Assembly (NCBI GenBank): GCA_019510435.1
Contig: JAEKKJ010000011.1
Span: 1-64,000, forward strand
DNA length: 64,000 nt
Direction: 5' to 3'
Source: Caulobacterales bacterium
Lineage (GTDB): Bacteria > Pseudomonadota > Alphaproteobacteria > Caulobacterales > Caulobacteraceae
Shown: positions 1 to 8,805 of the stretch, piece by piece
How positions within the stretch are numbered: the stretch's first letter is position 1
How the letters are laid out: every line of letters starts with the position of its first letter
The notes under the pieces: generated by a model
Databases searched by the model: none
Told to the model about the DNA's origin: nothing
The model's input: only the letters and a program-made list of their open reading frames with translations
Position numbers and translations under genes: made by a program

Positions 1-1398
1 ACCGTGCTGGGCGCGCCGCTGGCCGTCCCGGCCTTCGCCCAGGACGCCGCCGCTCCGGCCGCCGCTGCCCCCGCGGCTGCGGCCCCTGCGCCCGCCGCCG
101 CTCCGGAAGCTGCCGCCCCCGCGGCCGCCGCCCCGGCTCCGGCCGCCGCCGCACCCGCCGCGCCCAAGATCGACACCGGCGACACCGCCTGGATGCTGAC
201 CTCGTCGGTCCTCGTGCTGATGATGACCATCCCGGGCCTGGCGCTGTTCTACGCCGGCATGGTCCGCAAGAAGAACATCCTGGCCACCCTGGCCCAGAGC
301 TTCGCGGCCACCGCGCTGATCACCGTGCTGTGGATGCTGATCGGCTATTCGATCGCGTTCACGCCCGGCGCCGGCGACATGAACAAGTACATCGGCGGGG
401 TGAACTACCTGCTGCTGGGACCGATGGGCCTCAACTCGACCAACTCCTTGGCCGCGACGATCCCTGAGTCCGTCTACATGTTCTTCCAGATGACCTTCGC
501 GATCATCACCCCGGCGCTGATCGCCGGTGCGCTGGCCGACCGCATGAAGTTCTCGGCGTTCCTGGCCTTCATGGGCGCCTGGCTGCTGCTGGTCTACTGC
601 CCGATCGCCCACTGGGTGTGGGGCGGCGGCTGGCTGGGCACGGCGGGCGCGCTGGACTACGCCGGCGGCACCGTGGTGCACCTGAACGCCGGCACCGCGG
701 GCCTGGTCGCGGCCCTGATGCTGGGCAAGCGCAAGGGCCTCGGCCACGAGCACATGGCCCCGCACAACCTCGCCTACTCCGTCATCGGCGCCTCGCTGCT
801 GTGGGTGGGCTGGTTCGGCTTCAACGCCGGCTCGGCGGTGACCTCCAACGTCAACGCCGGCATGGCGGCGGCGGCGACCCAGATCGCCACGGCCGGTGCG
901 GCCCTGGCCTGGATGTTCGCCGAGTGGATCATCTCCAAGAAGCCGTCGGTGCTGGGCATGGTGTCCGGCGCGGTGGCGGGCCTGGTGGCGATCACCCCGG
1001 CCTCGGGCTTCGTCAATGCGGCGGACGCCCTGGTGATCGGCCTGGTGGCCGGCGTGGTCTGCTACATCTCGGCGGTCCATGTGAAGAAGATGATCGGCTA
1101 CGACGACGCGCTCGACTGCTGGGGCGTGCACGGCGTGGGCGGGGCTCTGGGCGCCCTCCTGACCGGCGTCTTCGCCAACAGCGCGATCAACTCGCTGGGC
1201 AAGGGCTGGATCCACGACGGCAACATCGGCCAGATGAAGCTGCAGTTCCTGGATGTCGGCGTCACCTTCGCCTACTGCGCGGTGGTCACCTTCATCATCC
1301 TGACGGTGATCAAGTTCACCATCGGGCTGCGGGTCTCCGAAGAGGTCGAGATCGAAGGCCTGGACATCAACCTCCACGGCGAGGTCGTCCAAGCCTGA
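1..1398 (+). CDS. amtB: Ammonium transporter (Amt family), 5' end outside window
   Basis: Inner-membrane ammonium channel. The frame is already open at base 1, so the true start lies upstream. What is seen begins inside a signal peptide (VLGAPLAVPAFAQ) followed by about 40 residues of Ala/Pro-rich linker, then about eleven hydrophobic helices. The twin pore histidines are visible in CPIAHWVWGG (about residue 203 of the visible part) and GVHGVGGALG (about residue 376). The motif GHEHMAPHNL is also typical of the family. The Ala/Pro linker between signal peptide and first helix is longer than in enteric AmtB. A PII protein gene (glnK) usually precedes amtB, but it would lie outside this window. 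Two hairpins with T-rich tails follow the stop. Confidence 0.95.
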   Translation, partial: TVLGAPLAVPAFAQDAAAPAAAAPAAAAPAPAAAPEAAAPAAAAPAPAAAAPAAPKIDTGDTAWMLTSSVLVLMMTIPGLALFYAGMVRKKNILATLAQSFAATALITVLWMLIGYSIAFTPGAGDMNKYIGGVNYLLLGPMGLNSTNSLAATIPESVYMFFQMTFAIITPALIAGALADRMKFSAFLAFMGAWLLLVYCPIAHWVWGGGWLGTAGALDYAGGTVVHLNAGTAGLVAALMLGKRKGLGHEHMAPHNLAYSVIGASLLWVGWFGFNAGSAVTSNVNAGMAAAATQIATAGAALAWMFAEWIISKKPSVLGMVSGAVAGLVAITPASGFVNAADALVIGLVAGVVCYISAVHVKKMIGYDDALDCWGVHGVGGALGALLTGVFANSAINSLGKGWIHDGNIGQMKLQFLDVGVTFAYCAVVTFIILTVIKFTIGLRVSEEVEIEGLDINLHGEVVQA

Positions 1399-1424
1399 TC
1401 CGCCTCGGATCGAAGCTTCGGGAA

Positions 1425-1456
1425 CGGGGGCTCTCGCGGGCCCCCGTTTTCGTTTG
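1425..1456 (+). terminator. Rho-independent terminator after amtB
   Basis: A 7-bp stem (CGGGGGC / GCCCCCG) with an 8-nt loop is followed by TTTTCGTTTG, 27 bases after the amtB stop. Confidence 0.75.
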
Positions 1457-1464
1457 TGGTTAGC

Positions 1465-1491
1465 GGGGCCCTCACGGCCCCGTTCTCGTTT
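1465..1491 (+). terminator. Second hairpin terminator after amtB
   Basis: GGGGCC / GGCCCC with a 5-nt loop is followed by GTTCTCGTTT. It sits between the 3' ends of amtB and the convergent oxidase-like gene and probably backs up the first terminator. Confidence 0.5.
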
Positions 1492-1495
1492 GCAG

Positions 1496-2101
1496 TCAGA
1501 GCGTCTCGCGGTAGCGCGCCACCATCTGGGCCTGGGTCTCGGCCTCCCCGACCCCGGTCTGCTCGACGATCATCTCGCCCAGGCTGGGAAAGACACTGCG
1601 GTCGATCTGCGCCTGCGGCTCCCACAACCGCCCGCGCATCACCGCCTTGGCGCAGTGCAGGAACGCCTCGCGCACCGCGATGCGCAGCGCGGTCTTCGGC
1701 GGCTTGCCGAACTCCACCATCGCGGCCAGCAGCGCCGGGTCCGCGGTGAGCTCGGCCCGCCCGGCCACGCGCAGGGTCTCGTCCATCCCCGGCAGCAGGA
1801 ACAGCAACGAAACTTCCCCGGACCCCGAGAGGATGTTGCGGAAGGTGTCGAGCCGGTTGTTGCCGCGCCGGTCCGGCATCACCAGGGTGCGCTCGTCCGC
1901 CACCTGCACGAAGCCCGGGGCGCCCCCGCGCGGCGAGACGTCCACCGTCCCGTCGCCGCCGACGCTGGCCAGGACGCAGAAGGGCGACAGACCGATGAAG
2001 CGGGTCATGTGCCGGTCCAGCCGCGGCAGGGTCTTGGCCGCGGCCCGCGCGCCGGGTGGTCCGTAGAGTCCGTCCAGGTCCGCCAGCCGAACGTCCGCCA
2101 T
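1496..2101 (-). CDS. Pyridoxamine 5'-phosphate oxidase-like FMN-binding protein
   Basis: A 201-residue protein starting MADVRLADL. It has the split-barrel flavin-binding pattern of the pyridoxamine-phosphate oxidase-like (general stress FMN) superfamily. The segment FCVLASVGGDGTVDVSPRGG (about 50-70) is the first barrel strand pair, followed by VMPDRRGNNRLDTFRNIL and an oxidase-like C-terminus ending in an amphipathic helix. The stretch PDRRGNNRLDTFRNI is typical of the MSMEG_1061-type subfamily. Substrate is unknown; the family reduces or oxidises small molecules with FMN or F420. It lies 55 bases downstream of ispE on the same strand and converges on amtB. Confidence 0.8.
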   Translation of the reverse strand: MADVRLADLDGLYGPPGARAAAKTLPRLDRHMTRFIGLSPFCVLASVGGDGTVDVSPRGGAPGFVQVADERTLVMPDRRGNNRLDTFRNILSGSGEVSLLFLLPGMDETLRVAGRAELTADPALLAAMVEFGKPPKTALRIAVREAFLHCAKAVMRGRLWEPQAQIDRSVFPSLGEMIVEQTGVGEAETQAQMVARYRETL

Positions 2102-2156
2102 CGCAGCCCCCTGTTGGTCGTCGAACCGGGGTATCGCGCGGGTCGGCCGACGAAAT

Positions 2157-3041
2157 CTAGTGCGAAGACTCCCAGGGCCCGCCCAGCCGGCAGCGCCGCA
2201 CCCACCAGTCGGGCGCCATGGCCTCGATCCGCTCGGCCAGGCTCTCGGCGGCGATGTCGTCTGCGCAGAGGGCGAAGCAGGTGCCGCCGGAGCCGGAGAC
2301 CCGGGCCAGCAGCGTCTCGGGCTCGCCGGCCAGGGTCTCCAGCACCGTGCCCACCTGCGGCGCCACGGCGATGGCGGGCGCCTCCAGGTCGTTGGCGAGG
2401 GTGGCGAGCCACGAGGCCACCTCCTCCGCGCTTTCGAAGGCGTCCGGTTCCTTGGGCGGGGCCACATCGCCGAAGCGGCCGGCCCGGTCCAAGGCCGCAT
2501 AGACCGCCGGCGTGGAGACCGGCACGCCAGGGTTCACCAGCACCGCCGGCAGCACCGGCAGGCCCGGCGCGGGCGTCAGACGCTCGCCGCGCCCCTCGGC
2601 GATCACCGGCCGGCCCCAGAGGCAGGCGGCGCCGTCGGCGCCCAGGCCGGCCGCCACGGCCTGCAGCCGGACGTCGTCGACCTGGGGTGCGAAGACGTCG
2701 CGGATCAGGCGAAGGGTCGCGCCCGCGTCGCTGGAGCCGCCGCCCAGGCCGCTGGCCACCGGCAGCTGCTTGTCGAGCGAGATCGCCAGCTCGGCCATGG
2801 GCCGGCCCAGCTCGGCCACGAAGGCCCGCACGGCGCGGAACACCAGGTTGTCGGCCTCGGGCCCGGTCTGGCGCCCGTACGGGCCGCCCACGGTCAGTCG
2901 CCCCTCGCCCAGCTCGACCCGCACCCGGTCGCCGACGTCGGCGAAGACCATCAGGCTGCAGAGCGGATGGAAGCCGTCCACGGCCGGCGCGCCAACGTGG
3001 AGGAACAGGTTGACCTTGGCCGGCGCGAAAGCCGTGGCCAT
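2157..3041 (-). CDS. ispE: 4-diphosphocytidyl-2-C-methyl-D-erythritol kinase
   Basis: A 294-residue GHMP kinase of the non-mevalonate (MEP) isoprenoid pathway. It phosphorylates the 2-hydroxyl of CDP-methylerythritol. The N-terminus AFAPAKVNLFLHV is the IspE signature, DGFHPL follows at about 22, and the ATP-binding glycine-rich loop PVASGLGGGSSDA is at residues 94-106. GSGGTCFAL near the C-terminus is the third GHMP motif. The start at 3041 gives the normal length and leaves one base after the stop of the upstream TPR lipoprotein gene. A longer start at 3074 would overlap that gene and adds no conserved sequence. Confidence 0.95.
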   Translation of the reverse strand: MATAFAPAKVNLFLHVGAPAVDGFHPLCSLMVFADVGDRVRVELGEGRLTVGGPYGRQTGPEADNLVFRAVRAFVAELGRPMAELAISLDKQLPVASGLGGGSSDAGATLRLIRDVFAPQVDDVRLQAVAAGLGADGAACLWGRPVIAEGRGERLTPAPGLPVLPAVLVNPGVPVSTPAVYAALDRAGRFGDVAPPKEPDAFESAEEVASWLATLANDLEAPAIAVAPQVGTVLETLAGEPETLLARVSGSGGTCFALCADDIAAESLAERIEAMAPDWWVRRCRLGGPWESSH

Positions 3042-3042
3042 C

Positions 3043-4737
3043 CTACTGCCCGGCGACCTTGGGCGTGGGGCCAAGGCCGGAGGCGAGCTTCTTCTCGGCG
3101 TCGACCTTGATCTTGTCGTCCGGCTTCAGCGTCAGGACGCGCCGCCACTGGAACGCCGCCTCGTCCTTGCGGCCCACCATCCAGTAGGCGTCGCCCAGGT
3201 GGTTGTTGATCTCCGGATCGCCGGCTTCCAGCTCCACCGCCTGCTCCAGGGTCTCGGCGGCCTTTTTGTAGTCGCCCAGGCGGTAATAGGCCCAGCCTAG
3301 GCTGTCGGTGATGGCGCCGGAGCGCGGCTCGGCCGCCACCGCCCGCTTCACCATGTCCAGGGCCTCGGTCAGGTGCTCGCCGCGGTCGATCCAGGCATAG
3401 CCCAGGTAGTTGAGAAGCTCGGCCTCCTCAGGCTTCAGCTTCAGCGCCGCCTGCAGGTCGGCCTCGGCCTTCGCCCAGTCACCGCTGCGCTCATGGGCCT
3501 GGCCGCGGGCGTAGTAGAGCTGCCAGTCGGGCGCCTTGGCGTCGGCGATCAGGCCGTTCAGCAGCTCGATCGCTTCCGGATAGCGCTCGTCGGACCGCAA
3601 CAGGTCGGAGAGCGTCAGACGGCCCTCGTAGTCGCCCGTGGCCGCGGCGGCGCGGGCCAGCTTCAGCGCCTGCTCCTTGTCGCCGGCGGCCTGGTAGCTC
3701 CAGGCCAGCTTGGCCTGGGCCGCCGGGAACTCGGCGCTGTTGGCCTTGGGCTTCTCGTAGGCGGCGCGGGCGCCCTCCACGTCGCCCTGCTGCTGCAGGA
3801 TGTCGCCGACCATCAACCAGGCGTCGTTGCGCTGGGGGTCCAGGCGCAGGGCCATGCGCAGATAGGCGAGGCCGATCTGGTCCTGCTTGGCGCTGATCAT
3901 GCTGGCCGCAGGGGCCAGCAATGCGAAGGCGGCGCCCTCCTTGATCGACGGCGCCGGCGGCGGGGACTTACCCGCCGCAGCGCGGGCCCGCGCGGCCTTG
4001 ATGGCGAGGTTGGCGGGGTTGCGCTTCAGCGCCGCGTCATAGAGCGCGAGGGCCTCGGGCTTGCGGCCGCGCCGCTCCAGGAAAGCGCCATAGGCCGCCA
4101 CGGCGATCTCGCTGGGCGTCTCGCTGGCGGTGATGGCCTTGAAGTCGGTCTCGGCCTCGTCGAAGCGCTTGGCCCGCTCGTAGAGGTGGGCCTGGCCGAT
4201 CTGGCCAAAGTATTCCACGCCGGCGTCGCCGCGCAGCTGGGGGCGCACCAGGGAGGCGTCCACGTCGCCGGCCGCCGCCGCCACCCAGGGCGCGAGCAGG
4301 GCCGCGGCGCTGCGGTGCGGGAAGCCGATGCCGTCGTTGCCGAGGCTCTCCTTGGCGACCTTGCCCTTGCCCTCGCCGAGGGCGGCCACGACCTTGACCA
4401 GCCGGCCGAGACGGCGGCCGGGCTCGGACGCGTCCGGACCGTCGGGCGCCAGCTGGGCGGCCCGGTCGATCTCGCCGGCCATCAGCGCCGCGGTGAAGGC
4501 GCGCTCCCCCACGGCCGCGTCGCCGCCGCTCTGGTTACGGGCGAGGTCGAGGAACTTCGCCGCATCGCCATTGTGGCCCTGGTTCAGCGCGGCGCTGCCG
4601 GCCAGGAACATGCCATAGGCGCTGTCGGCCGCCGCAGCCGCCGAGGGGGAATCGCTCGCGGCCTTCTGGGGCGTCGAGGCGCAGGCGCCGAGGAGCAGGA
4701 TCGGGGCGAAGGCGAGCGCGGACAGGCGGCGATACAT
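3043..4737 (-). CDS. Tetratricopeptide-repeat lipoprotein
   Basis: A 564-residue predicted lipoprotein. The N-terminus MYRRLSALAFAPILLLGAC has a lipobox with the lipidated cysteine at residue 19. Much of the rest is TPR-like helix pairs, clearest in the C-terminal half (for example PEEAELLNYLGYAWIDRG, SGAITDSLGWAYYRLGDY and DPEINNHLGDAYWMVGR). TPR proteins are scaffolds; the partner is not visible here. It is transcribed directly into ispE, and this pairing resembles other alphaproteobacterial genomes where a TPR lipoprotein precedes ispE. A longer frame starting at 4809 adds only Arg/Pro-rich sequence ahead of the signal peptide and was rejected. Confidence 0.85.
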   Translation of the reverse strand: MYRRLSALAFAPILLLGACASTPQKAASDSPSAAAAADSAYGMFLAGSAALNQGHNGDAAKFLDLARNQSGGDAAVGERAFTAALMAGEIDRAAQLAPDGPDASEPGRRLGRLVKVVAALGEGKGKVAKESLGNDGIGFPHRSAAALLAPWVAAAAGDVDASLVRPQLRGDAGVEYFGQIGQAHLYERAKRFDEAETDFKAITASETPSEIAVAAYGAFLERRGRKPEALALYDAALKRNPANLAIKAARARAAAGKSPPPAPSIKEGAAFALLAPAASMISAKQDQIGLAYLRMALRLDPQRNDAWLMVGDILQQQGDVEGARAAYEKPKANSAEFPAAQAKLAWSYQAAGDKEQALKLARAAAATGDYEGRLTLSDLLRSDERYPEAIELLNGLIADAKAPDWQLYYARGQAHERSGDWAKAEADLQAALKLKPEEAELLNYLGYAWIDRGEHLTEALDMVKRAVAAEPRSGAITDSLGWAYYRLGDYKKAAETLEQAVELEAGDPEINNHLGDAYWMVGRKDEAAFQWRRVLTLKPDDKIKVDAEKKLASGLGPTPKVAGQ

Positions 4738-4817
4738 GCGCGCGAGTCTGGGCGCGCGAGGGCGCGGCCGCAAGCGCCCTCTCGTCACACGTGAACGGCC
4801 GGTGCACAAACCCGCGC

Positions 4818-6233
4818 TCAGCCGCCGCCGTCCACCACCAGCTTCACCTTCCGGCCCGGGGCCAGGGCCTCGCCGGGATCCAGGGCGTTCAGCAGCCGGA
4901 AGCGTTCCAGCCGCGCCTCGCCGGCCATGCGCGCGGCCAGGCTCTCGCTGGTGTCGCCGGCCCGGACGGTCACCACCGAGATCCGGCGCGCCCCGACCGC
5001 CGCCGCCTCGCGTTCCGACAGGCGGTGGAACGAGCCGATCAGGTCGTCGACCGCCCGCCCCTGCCCCACCGGCGCAATGGTCACGAAATGGTAGGCGCGG
5101 CCGTCCCCGACAGCATAGGCGGCCACGGTCAGGTCCACCGGGCCGCTGCGCGGAAAGGCGCGCGCCGCCAGCACCACCGCGTCCAGGCCGTTGATCACCG
5201 TATGCTGCGGCCGCTCCGCCTGCAGCGGGGTCGAGCCGGCGACGGCGGCCAGCACCTGCGCCGCATAGTCCTCCAGACGGCCGGCCGTGGCGCGGCCGGC
5301 GGCGAACTCACCGCGCAGCGCGCCGGGGCCCTCGATTCCCACCGCCCGGCTGGCGTTCACCAGCCGAAAGCCGCCCGGCGCCTGGAAGCCGATCCGCAGG
5401 CCCGGGTGCAGGAAGGCGCCGCCGCGGATCACCCCACCGACCGGGTCGTCGCCATAGGCCAGGCCGTCCAGGGCCGCCAGGAACGCGGGCGCGCCCACTT
5501 CCAGGCCCGGATCGGCCGCTCCGCCGGCGGCGCCGTCGTCCGCGCGCCGGATGCGGTCGGCGGTCAGCGGGTGGGTGCTGGCCCAGGCGGGCAAGGACCG
5601 GCTGGTCCCCGCGGTGTGCGCCGTGAACGCCTCCTCCCGCTGCAGGGCGTCGAGCACCGCCGCCAGCGCCCGGGGGTCGTAGCCGGCCAGCGGCAGGTAG
5701 TGGAGCGACAGGTTGTCGGCCTCGAACTCCTGGTTGCGCGAATAGCTGAGCACGCCCAGCTGGGCCGCCTTGCCCGCCACCTCTCCGACCAGGTCCGACT
5801 TGGCCAGGGCGCCGACCAGGGCCGCGGCGAGGCCCGTCGCCACCTGCTGGTTGCGCTGGCGCGTCGCGTGGTCGGCGGCCACGTGGCCGACCTCGTGGCC
5901 CAGGACCGCCGCCAGCTCCGCCTCGGAATTCAGGAGGCTGAGCAGGCCGCGGGTGACGTAGACATGGCAGCCGGGCGGCGCAGCGAAGGCGTTGACCACC
6001 TCGGAGTTCACCAGGGTGAAGACGCAGCGCCCCCGCAGCCCCGCCACGGCGGCCATCCGCTCGCCGATGCGGCTGACATAGGCGGCCTGCGGACCGTCGT
6101 AGGCGCCGCCCAGGCCCTCCAGCACCTGGGCCTGTTGCTCGCGCTCGGCGCGGGCGGCCCGGGTGTCCTGGGCGGCGGCTGGCCAACCGGCGGCGAGGAC
6201 CGCCACCGCCAGCAGGGCAGCAAAGCTGCGCAT
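4818..6233 (-). CDS. M48-family zinc metalloprotease, periplasmic, with LysM-like C-terminus
   Basis: A 471-residue exported peptidase with signal peptide MRSFAALLAVAVLAAGWPAAAQ. The zinc site is HEVGH at 113-117, with the third ligand in NQEFEAD (Glu171). This arrangement matches BepA/YfgC-like M48 peptidases that act on outer-membrane proteins. The C-terminus, from about ISVVTVRAGDTSESLAARM, looks like a LysM-type peptidoglycan-binding repeat. A longer frame to 7343 covers an antisense region of the uracil-DNA glycosylase gene and is not credible. It lies 80 bases downstream from the TPR lipoprotein gene's start region on the same strand and is divergent from the glycosylase gene. Confidence 0.9.
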   Translation of the reverse strand: MRSFAALLAVAVLAAGWPAAAQDTRAARAEREQQAQVLEGLGGAYDGPQAAYVSRIGERMAAVAGLRGRCVFTLVNSEVVNAFAAPPGCHVYVTRGLLSLLNSEAELAAVLGHEVGHVAADHATRQRNQQVATGLAAALVGALAKSDLVGEVAGKAAQLGVLSYSRNQEFEADNLSLHYLPLAGYDPRALAAVLDALQREEAFTAHTAGTSRSLPAWASTHPLTADRIRRADDGAAGGAADPGLEVGAPAFLAALDGLAYGDDPVGGVIRGGAFLHPGLRIGFQAPGGFRLVNASRAVGIEGPGALRGEFAAGRATAGRLEDYAAQVLAAVAGSTPLQAERPQHTVINGLDAVVLAARAFPRSGPVDLTVAAYAVGDGRAYHFVTIAPVGQGRAVDDLIGSFHRLSEREAAAVGARRISVVTVRAGDTSESLAARMAGEARLERFRLLNALDPGEALAPGRKVKLVVDGGG

Positions 6234-6320
6234 TTCGATCCTCGCCCCTGTCCCTGGGCTGACAAGCCCGCCGCTTCGCGCCAAGAGTGGCGCAACCCAG
6301 CCCGGGAGTGAACCGTCCGC

Positions 6321-7127
6321 ATGCCGGCGCCCGCCGAACCCGCGATCGAGAGCCTGCTCGCCTTCTGGGCGGACGCGGGCGTCGACGCCATGCTGCTGGA
6401 CCAGCCGTTCGACCGCATCGAGGCGGGCAAGGTCGCGCCGCCCGTCCGCGCCACGGCGCCGGCCAGCGCGCCGGTCCGGGCCGCGAGCCCCCAGCCTGAC
6501 ATCTCCGCCGCGGTGGCCGAGGCCCAGGCGCGCGCTGCCGCGGCGACGGACCTCGAGAGCCTGGTCGCCGCCATCGCCGCCTTCGAGGGCTGCCCTCTGC
6601 GCTTCGAGGGCGCGGCCACCCAGGCGGTGGTCTATCGCGGGGACCCCAAGGCGCCCCTGATGGTCATCGGCGAGGCCCCCGGCGCGGACGAGGATGCGGC
6701 GGGCCAGCCTTTTGTCGGCCGCTCGGGCAAGCTGCTGGACCGCATGTTCGCCGCGGCCGGCCTGGAGGGCCGCGTGCTGATCAGCAACACGGTGTTCTGG
6801 CGCCCGCCGGGCAACCGCACGCCCACGCCGCTGGAGCAGGCGGTCTGCGCGCCCTTCCTGGAGCGGCTGATCGCCCTGGTCGCGCCGCGCATGCTGCTCC
6901 TGGTGGGGGCCCCCTCCACCAAGGCGATGCTGAAGCGGGACGAAGGCATCCTGTCGCTGCGCGGACGCTGGTTTGAGTGGCGCTCGGCCGATGGCGCCCT
7001 GGAGCTCCCGGCCCTGCCGACCCTGCATCCGGCCTTCCTCCTGCGCCAGCCAGGGGCCAAGAAGCGGGCCTGGAGCGACCTCCTGACGCTGACTGAAAGG
7101 CTTGATCGCCCGGAGCGGCCCCTCTAG
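6321..7127 (+). CDS. Uracil-DNA glycosylase, family 4/5-like
   Basis: A 268-residue base-excision repair enzyme that removes uracil from DNA. The active-site motif GEAPGADEDAAGQPFVG is at 117-133, the DNA-binding RPPGNRTPTP at 161-170, and the second motif LHPAFLLR near 235-242. Classical family 4 enzymes carry four cysteines for an iron-sulfur cluster. Here only Cys91 and Cys176 remain: position -3 from Cys91 is Phe, and Trp160 stands where family members have Cys before RPPGNR. I believe this is a recurring alphaproteobacterial variant. An Ala/Pro-rich linker fills residues 35-60. Confidence 0.88.
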   Translation: MPAPAEPAIESLLAFWADAGVDAMLLDQPFDRIEAGKVAPPVRATAPASAPVRAASPQPDISAAVAEAQARAAAATDLESLVAAIAAFEGCPLRFEGAATQAVVYRGDPKAPLMVIGEAPGADEDAAGQPFVGRSGKLLDRMFAAAGLEGRVLISNTVFWRPPGNRTPTPLEQAVCAPFLERLIALVAPRMLLLVGAPSTKAMLKRDEGILSLRGRWFEWRSADGALELPALPTLHPAFLLRQPGAKKRAWSDLLTLTERLDRPERPL

Positions 7128-7200
7128 CCTCACCGCTTCGATGGAGAAAAAGGGGTTCGCGCTCAACCTGGCGTTAGTTCTGGTGCGCGAATAAGACGGC

Positions 7201-8805
7201 ATGACGCTCTTCAAGCGCCTATGCGTCGGGGTCTGCGCCCTGGCCACCGCCGCCTCGCTCGCCGCCACCGCCGCGGCGCAGCCTGCTGCCAAGGCGCTCT
7301 CCGACGCGGACGCCCGCGCGTACGCGGCCGCCTTCAAGGCCATCGATGACGGCGACCTCCTGGGCGCCCAGCTGCAGGCGACCGAGATCGAGGACCAGTC
7401 GCTGGCCGGCTACATCTCCTTCGGCGCCCTGATGCACCCGAGCGCGCACAAGGCCAGTTTCGACGAGCTGTGCGGCTGGCTGACCCGCTTCCGCGAGCTG
7501 CCGATCGCCGACCGGGTGTTCTCCCTGGCCTCCAAGCGCAAGCCGGCCGACGCTGCGTTCGACCCGCCCGCGCCGCAGGTGGCCCTGCTGGAGAACGCGC
7601 GCAGCGAACTGACCCGCCCGGCGCGCGAGGCCTTCTACAGCGGCGATGCCCGCACTGCCTTCAAGCTGGCGGTGGGCGTGGGCGAGCGCTGGATCGCCGG
7701 CCTCTCGGCCTGGCGGCTACAGGATTACACCCAGGCCCGGGACTATTTCGCCCAGGTGGCCCGCGACGACCAGGAAGACCCCTGGCTGCGCGCCGCGGCC
7801 GCATATTGGGCCTCCCGCTCGGCCCTGGCCCTGGGCGATGGCGTCGCGGCGCAGTCGTTCCTGAAGATGGCGGCCATGGCGCCGCAGACGTTCTACGGCA
7901 TGATCGCCGAGCGCCAGACCCAGAAGACCCTGGCCGAGGCCGCGCCCACCGGCCAGATGACCCTGGCCGCGTACCACCCGCCCGAGCCTGACCTGTCGCA
8001 CTTCGTCGAGCAAGACCCGCGCGCCCACCGCGCCGCGGCCCTGGCCCAGATCGGCCGCCAGGAAGAGGCGCGCGAGGAGCTGCGCGCCGGCCTCGCCCTC
8101 TCCCACACCACCGCCGAGCGCCAGGCGTGGAACGACCTCCTGACCGCCCTCGGCCCCGCCGCCGGCCCCGGCTTCTCCAAGCCGCAGTACCTGACCCTGG
8201 GCGCCTACCAGACCCCGAACCTGGAGCCGAAGAACGGCTTCACCGTGGACAAGGCCCTTGTCTACGCCATCGTGCGCCAGGAGAGCGCCTTCAACCCGGG
8301 CGCCATCTCGCCCGCCGGCGCCATCGGCCTGATGCAGATGCTGCCCGCCTCGGCGACCCTGGCTACGGGCGATCCGCGCTACCGCAAGCGCCCCAAGGTG
8401 CTGCTGAACCCGCAGGTGAACCTGCGCGTCGGCCAGGACTATCTCGGCTACCTGATGGACCGCGGCGTCGGCTCCGACCTCCTGAAGGTGGTGGCCGCCT
8501 ACAACGCCGGTCCCGGCGCCGTGCTGAAGACCACCAGCATGGTCGGCGACGACGATCCGCTGCTGATGATCGAGTGCCTGCCGGCGCTGGAGACGCGCAA
8601 CTACGTCGAGAAGGTGATGGCCGCCTACTGGACCTATCGGCGGATGTTCGGCGAGGAGACGCGCACCCTCGACGCCCTGGCCAGCGGCGCCAAGCGCATC
8701 GACGCCCGCCTCGACCTACCCGATGCGGGGAACCGACAGGCCCAGGCGTCGACGCAGGCGCTGGGCGTCATCGACGCCATCCTGGACAAGACCGCGCTCG
8801 ACTAG
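7201..8805 (+). CDS. slt: Soluble lytic murein transglycosylase
   Basis: A 534-residue exported enzyme that cleaves the MurNAc-GlcNAc bond of peptidoglycan to anhydromuropeptides. It has a signal peptide (cleavage after about ATAAAQ, residue 27), a long alpha-helical superhelix domain (about 40-330), and a C-terminal GH23 domain. The catalytic glutamate is Glu361 in VRQESAFNP, followed by SPAGAIGLMQMLPASA and VVAAYNAGPGAV. The upstream region holds a TTCGCGC / GCGCGAA inverted pair (7156-7162, 7185-7191) of unknown meaning. The 3' end overlaps the antisense glycosyltransferase-like gene by 90 bases. Confidence 0.95.
   Translation: MTLFKRLCVGVCALATAASLAATAAAQPAAKALSDADARAYAAAFKAIDDGDLLGAQLQATEIEDQSLAGYISFGALMHPSAHKASFDELCGWLTRFRELPIADRVFSLASKRKPADAAFDPPAPQVALLENARSELTRPAREAFYSGDARTAFKLAVGVGERWIAGLSAWRLQDYTQARDYFAQVARDDQEDPWLRAAAAYWASRSALALGDGVAAQSFLKMAAMAPQTFYGMIAERQTQKTLAEAAPTGQMTLAAYHPPEPDLSHFVEQDPRAHRAAALAQIGRQEEAREELRAGLALSHTTAERQAWNDLLTALGPAAGPGFSKPQYLTLGAYQTPNLEPKNGFTVDKALVYAIVRQESAFNPGAISPAGAIGLMQMLPASATLATGDPRYRKRPKVLLNPQVNLRVGQDYLGYLMDRGVGSDLLKVVAAYNAGPGAVLKTTSMVGDDDPLLMIECLPALETRNYVEKVMAAYWTYRRMFGEETRTLDALASGAKRIDARLDLPDAGNRQAQASTQALGVIDAILDKTALD

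Noticed and set aside
1454..3013. Plus-strand frame antisense to the oxidase-like gene and ispE
   Set aside because: Arg/Pro-rich translation with no motif; both genes opposite are strongly supported.
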